NCBI GenBank assembly: GCA_937908115.1 | Contig: CALEQZ010000041.1 | Coordinates: 88,656 to 152,655 of the forward strand | Source of the DNA: an uncultured Alcaligenaceae bacterium | GTDB taxonomy: Bacteria; Pseudomonadota; Gammaproteobacteria; Burkholderiales; Burkholderiaceae_B | Direction: 5' to 3' | DNA length: 64,000 bases | Shown: positions 58,680-64,000 of the stretch, in pieces | Layout of the letters: every line of letters starts with the position of its first letter | Numbering within the stretch: position 1 is the first letter of the stretch | The notes under the pieces: generated by a model | Database searches by the model: none | What the model was told of the DNA's origin: nothing | The model's input: only the letters and a program-made list of their open reading frames with translations | Program-made: the position numbers and the translations under genes

Positions 58680-61010
58680 ATGGTTGAACTGACCATCGAC
58701 GGCCGCCAGGTCGAGGTCCCGGAAGGCAGCATGGTCATGCATGCAGCCCACAAGCTGGGGCTGTACGTACCGCACTTCTGCTACCACAAGAAGCTGTCCA
58801 TCGCCGCCAACTGCCGCATGTGCCTGGTGGAGGTCGAGAAGGCGCCCAAGGCGCTGCCCGCCTGTGCCACGCCGGCCACCAACGGCATGGTCGTGCACAC
58901 CCGCTCTGAAAAGGCGATCGCGGCGCAGAAGAGCGTCATGGAGTTCCTGCTGATCAACCACCCCCTGGACTGCCCGATCTGCGACCAGGGCGGCGAATGC
59001 CAGCTGCAGGACCTGGCGGTGGGCTATGGCAATTCGCAGTCGCGCTACCGCGAGGAAAAGCGCGTGGTCTTTCACAAGGACCTCGGGCCGCTGGTGGCGG
59101 CCGAGGAAATGTCGCGCTGCATCCACTGCACCCGCTGCGTGCGCTTCGGCCAGGAAATCGCCGGGGTCATGGAGCTGGGCATGCTCAACCGCGGCGAGCA
59201 TTCCGAGATCACGACCTTCGTTGGCCGCTCGGTCGAGTCCGAGCTGTCGGGCAACATGATCGACCTGTGCCCGGTGGGGGCGCTGACGTCCAAGCCTTTC
59301 CGCTACCAGGCACGCACGTGGGAGCTGGCGCGCCGCCGTTCGGTCAGCCCGCACGACAGCCTGGGCGCCAACCTGGTGGTGCAAGTCAAGCGCGACCGCG
59401 TGCTGCGCGTGGTGCCGTTCGAAAACGAAGCGCTCAACGAATGCTGGATCAGCGACCGCGACCGCTTCTCCTATGAGGGCCTGGTGTCCGAGGACCGCCT
59501 GGCCGCGCCCATGGTCAAGTCCTGCGACGGCCAGTGGCGCGAGGTGTCCTGGAACGAGGCGCTGCAGGCAGTGGCCGAGGGCCTGAACCGCGTGCGCGAG
59601 GCGCACGGCGCCGGCCAGATCGGCGCGCTGGCGGCCGAGTACGCGACGACCGAAGAATTCGCCTTGCTTGCGCGGCTGATGCGCGCGTTGGGCTCCGAGA
59701 ACATCGACTTCCGCCTGCGCCAGACCGACGCGGGCTTTGACGCGGCGCTGGCCGGTGTGCCCTGGCTGGGCATGGCCGTGGCCGACCTGCAGACGCTGGA
59801 CCGCGTGCTGGTCATTGGATCCTTCCTGCGCAAGGATCATCCGCTGATGGCCCAGCGCCTGCGCCAGGCTGCCAAGCGCGGCACCCAGGTCTGCCTGATC
59901 GACAGCGCTGCCGACGATCCGTTGCTGCCGGTCACCGCGCGCGCTACGGTGGCGCCGTCGCTGCTGCCGCGCACGCTGGCCGAGGTGGCCGTCGCGCTGG
60001 CCCAGGCCAAGTCCCTGGAGGTGCCGGCCGAGTTCGCGCAAGTCCAGCCCGGCGAGGCGGCCAAGCTGATCGCCGCCAGCCTGGCCAGCGGCGAGAAGGT
60101 TGGGGTGCTGCTGGGTAACATGGCCGTGGCCAGCCCGCAGGCGGCCACGCTGGCGGCCAACGCCGCGGCGATTGCCGAAGCGGCCGGGGGCCGGCTGGGC
60201 TTTTTGACCGCCGGCGGCAACACGGTAGGGGGCTACCTGGCCGGCGCCACGCCGGGCAAGGGCGGCCGCACCGCTGCGGCCATGCTGGCCGACCCGCTCA
60301 AGGCCTACGTGGTGCTGCATGCCGAGCCGCTGCTCGACGCCGACGATGGCGCCCAGGCCGTGGCTGCGCTGCGCCAGGCCGAATTCGCCGTGGCGCTGAC
60401 GCCTTACCGTGCCGGCGCCCAGGATTGGGCCGACGTGATGCTGCCGATCACGCCGTTTACCGAGACGTCAGGCACCTTCGTCAACGCCCAGGGCCTGGCC
60501 CAAAGTTTCAAGGGCGTGGCGCCGCCCTACGGGCAAAGCCGCCCGGGCTGGAAGGTGCTGCGCGTGTTGGGCAACGTGCTGCAACTGCCGGGCTTTGATG
60601 ACGAGACCTCCGAGGCGGTGCGCGACGCGGCGCTCGCCGGCGGGATCGAATCGCGCCTGTCCAACGAGATCCGCGCCCCGCGCGGCCTGGGCGAGGCGCC
60701 GGTGCAGGGGCTCGAGCGCGTGGCCGACGTGCCCATCTACCGCAGCGACGCCATCGTGCGCCGCTCGGCGCCGCTGCAGGCCACGCCTGCCTCGGCGCCG
60801 CCCACCGCGCGCATGAACGGCCGCACCCTGGCCGGCCTGGGCCTGACCGCCGGCGTGCGCGTGCGCGTGTCGTCCGCGCGCGGCAGCGTCGAGCTCGAAA
60901 CGGTGCAGGACGACGGCGTGGCCGACGGCGCCGTGCGGATTGCCGCGGCCTTCGAGCAGACTGCCGCGCTTGGCAGCGCCTTCGGTCAACTTAAGGTGGA
61001 GCGTGCCTGA
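58680..61010 (+). CDS. nuoG: NADH-quinone oxidoreductase subunit G
   Basis: This 776-residue large Fe-S subunit carries several clusters. The N-terminal ferredoxin domain has CYHKKLSIAANCRMCLVEVE and ACATP. HPLDCPICDQGGECQLQD and SRCIHCTRCVRFGQEIAG follow. The rest is molybdopterin-oxidoreductase-like but serves as scaffold. Its stop and the nuoH start share one base (TGATG). Confidence 0.97.
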   Translation: MVELTIDGRQVEVPEGSMVMHAAHKLGLYVPHFCYHKKLSIAANCRMCLVEVEKAPKALPACATPATNGMVVHTRSEKAIAAQKSVMEFLLINHPLDCPICDQGGECQLQDLAVGYGNSQSRYREEKRVVFHKDLGPLVAAEEMSRCIHCTRCVRFGQEIAGVMELGMLNRGEHSEITTFVGRSVESELSGNMIDLCPVGALTSKPFRYQARTWELARRRSVSPHDSLGANLVVQVKRDRVLRVVPFENEALNECWISDRDRFSYEGLVSEDRLAAPMVKSCDGQWREVSWNEALQAVAEGLNRVREAHGAGQIGALAAEYATTEEFALLARLMRALGSENIDFRLRQTDAGFDAALAGVPWLGMAVADLQTLDRVLVIGSFLRKDHPLMAQRLRQAAKRGTQVCLIDSAADDPLLPVTARATVAPSLLPRTLAEVAVALAQAKSLEVPAEFAQVQPGEAAKLIAASLASGEKVGVLLGNMAVASPQAATLAANAAAIAEAAGGRLGFLTAGGNTVGGYLAGATPGKGGRTAAAMLADPLKAYVVLHAEPLLDADDGAQAVAALRQAEFAVALTPYRAGAQDWADVMLPITPFTETSGTFVNAQGLAQSFKGVAPPYGQSRPGWKVLRVLGNVLQLPGFDDETSEAVRDAALAGGIESRLSNEIRAPRGLGEAPVQGLERVADVPIYRSDAIVRRSAPLQATPASAPPTARMNGRTLAGLGLTAGVRVRVSSARGSVELETVQDDGVADGAVRIAAAFEQTAALGSAFGQLKVERA

Positions 61011-62083
61011 TGGAGTGGCTCAACATCCTGGAAAGCCATGGCGTCTCCCTGCTGGGCGAGAATGGCTGGCTGGTCGTCTGGACCCTTTTCAAGATCCTGC
61101 TGATCGCCATTCCCATCATCCTGTGCGTGGCCTACCTCACGTACTGGGAGCGCAAGATGATCGGCTTCATGCACGTGCGCCTGGGCCCCAACCGCGTGGG
61201 GTTCCGGGGGCTGCTGCAGCCGTTTGCCGACGTGTTCAAGCTGTTGACCAAGGAAGTCATCGTCCCGTCGCGCTCGAACAAGGTGCTCTACATCTTGGCG
61301 CCGGTGGTCACCCTCATGCCCGCGCTGGCGGCCTGGGCGGTGGTGCCCTTCGGCCCAGACGTGGTGCTGGCCGACGTCAATGCGGGCCTGCTCTACGTGA
61401 TGGCGATCACCTCCATCGGCGTCTATGGCGTCATCGTCGCCGGCTGGGCGTCCAACTCCAAGTACGCCTTGCTGGCCGCGCTGCGCGCATCGGCGCAGAT
61501 GGTGTCCTATGAGCTGGCCATCGGCTTCGTGCTGGTCACCGTGCTGCTGGTCTCGGGCAGCCTGAACATCTCCGACATCGTGCTAGGCCAGTCGCGCGGC
61601 TGGTTCGCCGAGCGTGGGCTGAACGTGCTGTCCTGGAACTGGCTGCCGCTGTTGCCGCTCTTTGTCATCTACGTGATCTCGGCCGTGGCCGAAACCAACC
61701 GCCACCCCTTTGACGTGGTCGAGGGCGAGTCCGAGATCGTGGCCGGCCACATGGTCGAATATTCCGGCATGGCATTCGCGCTGTTCTTCCTGGGCGAATA
61801 CGCCAACATGATCCTGTTGTCGTGCATGGCCTCGATCATGTTCCTGGGTGGCTGGGCGCCTCCGCTGGAGATCGCGCCGCTGACCTGGATACCGGGCTGG
61901 ATCTGGCTGGGCCTGAAGACCTTCGTCATCGTGTCGCTGTTCGTCTGGTTCCGCGCGTCTTTCCCGCGCTACCGTTATGACCAGATCATGCGGCTGGGCT
62001 GGAAGATCTTCATCCCCCTGACCGGCGTGTGGCTGCTGGTGGTGGCGATCTGGATGCAGACGCCGTGGAACATCTGGCAGTAG
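61010..62083 (+). CDS. nuoH: NADH-quinone oxidoreductase subunit H
   Basis: This 357-residue membrane subunit forms much of the quinone channel at the arm junction. About eight hydrophobic helices are visible. Conserved patterns are MHVRLGPNRVGFRGLLQP and AETNRHPFDVVEGESEIVAG, with the acidic loop used in proton coupling. The start overlaps the end of nuoG. Confidence 0.97.
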   Translation: MEWLNILESHGVSLLGENGWLVVWTLFKILLIAIPIILCVAYLTYWERKMIGFMHVRLGPNRVGFRGLLQPFADVFKLLTKEVIVPSRSNKVLYILAPVVTLMPALAAWAVVPFGPDVVLADVNAGLLYVMAITSIGVYGVIVAGWASNSKYALLAALRASAQMVSYELAIGFVLVTVLLVSGSLNISDIVLGQSRGWFAERGLNVLSWNWLPLLPLFVIYVISAVAETNRHPFDVVEGESEIVAGHMVEYSGMAFALFFLGEYANMILLSCMASIMFLGGWAPPLEIAPLTWIPGWIWLGLKTFVIVSLFVWFRASFPRYRYDQIMRLGWKIFIPLTGVWLLVVAIWMQTPWNIWQ

Positions 62084-62105
62084 CCCAAACGCACCGAGGC
62101 AGAAT

Positions 62106-62594
62106 ATGGAAGCGATCAAGGATTTCTTCGGTAGCCTGATGCTTACCGAACTGCTCAAGGGCATGCGCCTGACGGGCAAATATTTCTTCAAGCGCAAGAT
62201 CACCTTGCGCTACCCGCACGAGAAAACGCCGACCTCGCCGCGTTTTCGCGGGCTGCACGCGCTGCGCCGCTACCCCAACGGGGAAGAGCGCTGCATCGCC
62301 TGCAAGCTGTGCGAGGCGGTCTGTCCGGCGCTGGCCATCACCATCGAATCGGATGTGCGCGATGACGGCACCCGCCGCACCACGCGCTACGACATCGACC
62401 TGACCAAGTGCATCTTCTGTGGCTTCTGCGAGGAAAGCTGCCCGGTCGATTCCATCGTCGAGACGCACATCCACGAGTATCACGGCGAAAAGCGCGGTGA
62501 CCTGTACTTCACCAAGGACATGCTGCTGGCCGTGGGCGACCGCTACGAGGCCGAGATCGCCGAGCGCCGCGCCGCGGACGCCGCTTACCGTTGA
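62106..62594 (+). CDS. nuoI: NADH-quinone oxidoreductase subunit I
   Basis: This 162-residue ferredoxin-like subunit carries clusters N6a and N6b. Two CxxCxxCxxxC motifs are visible, CIACKLCEAVCP and CIFCGFCEESCP, each followed by a distal Pro. The N-terminal helix FKRKITLRYPHEKTP docks on the membrane arm. It lies 22 bp after nuoH. Confidence 0.97.
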   Translation: MEAIKDFFGSLMLTELLKGMRLTGKYFFKRKITLRYPHEKTPTSPRFRGLHALRRYPNGEERCIACKLCEAVCPALAITIESDVRDDGTRRTTRYDIDLTKCIFCGFCEESCPVDSIVETHIHEYHGEKRGDLYFTKDMLLAVGDRYEAEIAERRAADAAYR

Positions 62595-62613
62595 CCGCCG
62601 GGGAAAGCAAGCG

Positions 62614-63255
62614 ATGACTTTTACCTCTTTCCTGTTCTATGTGCTGGCGGCCGTGCTGGTGTTCGCGGCTTTCCGCGTGATCAGTGCGCGCAGCCCCGTC
62701 ACCGCGGTCATGCACCTGATCCTGGCCTTCTTCAACGCGGCCATGCTCTGGATGCTGTTGGGCGCGGAGTTCCTGGCGTTGCTGCTGGTGCTCGTCTACG
62801 TCGGCGCCGTGATGGTGCTGTTCCTGTTCGTGGTCATGATGCTGGACATCCGCCTCGAGGCGCTGCGGGCCGGATTCAAGACCCACCTGCCGCTGGGCTT
62901 GGCCATCGGCCTGGTCATGGTGGCCGAGATGGCCTTCGTGCTGGCCACCACCTGGGCCGACAGCGGGCCGCTCCCGCTGCCCGAGGGCGACTACAACAAC
63001 GCCCGCGCGCTGGGTGAGGCCATGTATGGCCAATACGTGTATGCGGTCGAGGTCGGCGCTGCCATCCTGCTGGTTGGCATGGTGTCGGCCATTGCGCTGA
63101 CGCTGCGCCGGCGCAACGACGTCAAGTACAACGATGCCTCGGCGGCGGTGCGCGTGCGCGCCAAGGACCGCCTGCGCATGGTCAAGATGAGCGCCCAGAG
63201 CGAACGCGCCCGGGCGCGCGAAGCCGGCGCCACCGGACAGAAGGAACAATCATGA
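62614..63255 (+). CDS. nuoJ: NADH-quinone oxidoreductase subunit J
   Basis: This 213-residue membrane subunit has five hydrophobic helices, including EFLALLLVLVYVGAVMVLFL with its mid-helix break. A basic, charged tail of about 40 residues follows the last helix. ATG at 62614 follows GGGGAAAG. It overlaps nuoK by 4 bp. Confidence 0.96.
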   Translation: MTFTSFLFYVLAAVLVFAAFRVISARSPVTAVMHLILAFFNAAMLWMLLGAEFLALLLVLVYVGAVMVLFLFVVMMLDIRLEALRAGFKTHLPLGLAIGLVMVAEMAFVLATTWADSGPLPLPEGDYNNARALGEAMYGQYVYAVEVGAAILLVGMVSAIALTLRRRNDVKYNDASAAVRVRAKDRLRMVKMSAQSERARAREAGATGQKEQS

Positions 63256-63560
63256 CCCTGACGCTTGCGCATTACCTGGTGCTGGGCGCCATTCTCTTTG
63301 CCATCGGCGTGTTCGGCATCTTCCTGAACCGTCGCAACCTGATCATCCTGCTGATGTCGGTCGAGCTGATGCTGCTGGCCGTCAACATCAACTTCGTGGC
63401 CTTTTCCAGCTGGGCGGGCGATGCCGCGGGCCAGGTGTTCGTCTTTTTCATCCTGACCGTGGCGGCGGCCGAGGCGGCCATCGGGCTGGCCATCCTGGTG
63501 CTGCTGTTCCGCAACCTGAACACCATCAACGTCGACGAACTCGACCGCCTCAAGGGCTGA
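63252..63560 (+). CDS. nuoK: NADH-quinone oxidoreductase subunit K
   Basis: This 102-residue antiporter-type subunit has three helices. The conserved acidic residues are in MSVELMLLAVNINFVAF and VAAAEAAIGLAILVLLFRN. These glutamates take part in proton transfer. Its start overlaps nuoJ. Confidence 0.97.
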   Translation: MTLTLAHYLVLGAILFAIGVFGIFLNRRNLIILLMSVELMLLAVNINFVAFSSWAGDAAGQVFVFFILTVAAAEAAIGLAILVLLFRNLNTINVDELDRLKG

Positions 63561-63579
63561 CGACGGGGCCGAGAAGAAT

Positions 63580-64000
63580 ATGTCCAACGTACCTGCTCTC
63601 TACCTGGTCATCGCGCTGGCTCCGCTGGCCGGCGCCGTGCTCTCCGGCTTGTTCGGCACGGGTTTTTTGGGCCGTCCGGTCGGCCGGCGCGCCGCCCACA
63701 TGATCACCATCGCGGGCGTGGCGATTTCGGCCATCGGTTCGGTCGTCGTGCTGGCCGACGTGCTGGCCGGCAACACGTTCGATGGCGCGGTCTACACTTG
63801 GTCGCTGATCGGCGACGCGCGACTGGAGATCGGCTTCCTGATCGATCCGCTGTCGGCCATGATGATGGTGGTCGTCACCTCGGTGTCGTTGATGGTGCAC
63901 ATCTACACCATCGGCTACATGGCCGACGATCCCGGCTACCAGCGTTTCTTCGCGTACATCTCGCTGTTCACCTTCTCGATGCTGATGCTGGTCATGTCCA
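63580..64000 (+). CDS. nuoL: NADH-quinone oxidoreductase subunit L, 5' part
   Basis: The first 140 codons of nuoL are present; the gene continues past the window. It opens MSNVPALYLVIALAPLAG, with several hydrophobic helices, and contains IGFLIDPLSAMMMVVVTSVS, a standard NuoL segment. NuoL is the distal Mrp-antiporter-like proton channel with a long lateral helix. GAGAAG lies before ATG at 63580. Confidence 0.95.
   Translation, partial: MSNVPALYLVIALAPLAGAVLSGLFGTGFLGRPVGRRAAHMITIAGVAISAIGSVVVLADVLAGNTFDGAVYTWSLIGDARLEIGFLIDPLSAMMMVVVTSVSLMVHIYTIGYMADDPGYQRFFAYISLFTFSMLMLVMS

Noticed and set aside
57003..60320. Very long minus-strand open frame (1105 codons) across nuoE-nuoG
   Set aside because: It lies fully antisense to intact nuo genes, is rich in Arg, His, Gln and Ala with no domains, and is a by-product of high GC and third-position bias.
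1..64000. CRISPR arrays, insertion sequences, phage genes
   Set aside because: No regularly spaced repeats, transposase, integrase or phage structural proteins were found. IS elements common in some Bordetella species were not recognised.

Overview
The window is high-GC DNA from a betaproteobacterium, most likely Bordetella or a close Alcaligenaceae relative. The main evidence is six separate genes for Bug/TctC-type solute receptors, a family greatly expanded in Bordetella, together with a Bordetella-style general porin directly upstream of a nuoA-N operon. This is inferred from gene content and protein families read by eye; no database search was possible.

Layout. (1) 1-10,367 is mostly chromosomal backbone: the 3' end of a threonine ammonia-lyase, a small PIN-domain gene pair, a tRNA-Leu(UAA) split by a group I intron, a small keto-acid/aldehyde cluster (aldehyde dehydrogenase, Bug receptor, ThDP enzyme), a broken lysR joined to a truncated zinc-ribbon gene, tRNA-Ser(UGA), and then qor-like, tpiA, secG and tRNA-Leu(GAG). 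(2) 10,373-52,362 is a long accessory block of catabolic, transport and regulatory genes. (3) 52,564-64,000 holds a porin and the respiratory complex I operon, nuoA to nuoL, with nuoL cut by the window edge.

The accessory block can be read as modules. 10,373-15,158 pairs a carbamoylase-like M20 amidohydrolase and a Bug receptor with a divergent MlrC-like gene and an RpiR regulator. 15,186-24,266 carries SnoaL-like, PuuE-like deacetylase, amidase, GntR and GNAT genes, facing a branched-chain-type ABC transporter in which LivM, LivG and LivF are one polypeptide. 24,315-31,198 looks like a seven-gene operon with aconitase-type hydratase subunits, a PEP mutase/isocitrate-lyase family lyase, an Fe-dependent alcohol dehydrogenase, an SDR and two Bug receptors. 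It faces a TauD-like dioxygenase and an HpaI-type aldolase across a 317-bp region with repeated TGTTCT palindromes. 33,301-38,921 holds a second lyase and Bug receptor, a hydroxyacid dehydrogenase and NnrE/NnrD, divergent from a LacI regulator. 39,191-48,191 holds a GMC oxidoreductase, manganese catalase, an IlvD/Edd dehydratase with its Bug receptor, an FMN hydroxyacid oxidase and two LysR regulators. 48,455-52,362 holds an orphan ABC peptide-type receptor and a lipid kinase / metallophosphoesterase / PAP2 trio.

The block is a set of small uptake-plus-degradation units for organic acids and amides, each with a local regulator. I see no integrase, transposase, CRISPR array or att repeat. The strongest unusual signals are the group I intron in tRNA-Leu(UAA), the LivM-LivG-LivF fusion, the seven-gene hydratase/lyase operon with its operators, and the separation of tpiA-secG-tRNA-Leu from nuo by about 43.7 kb.
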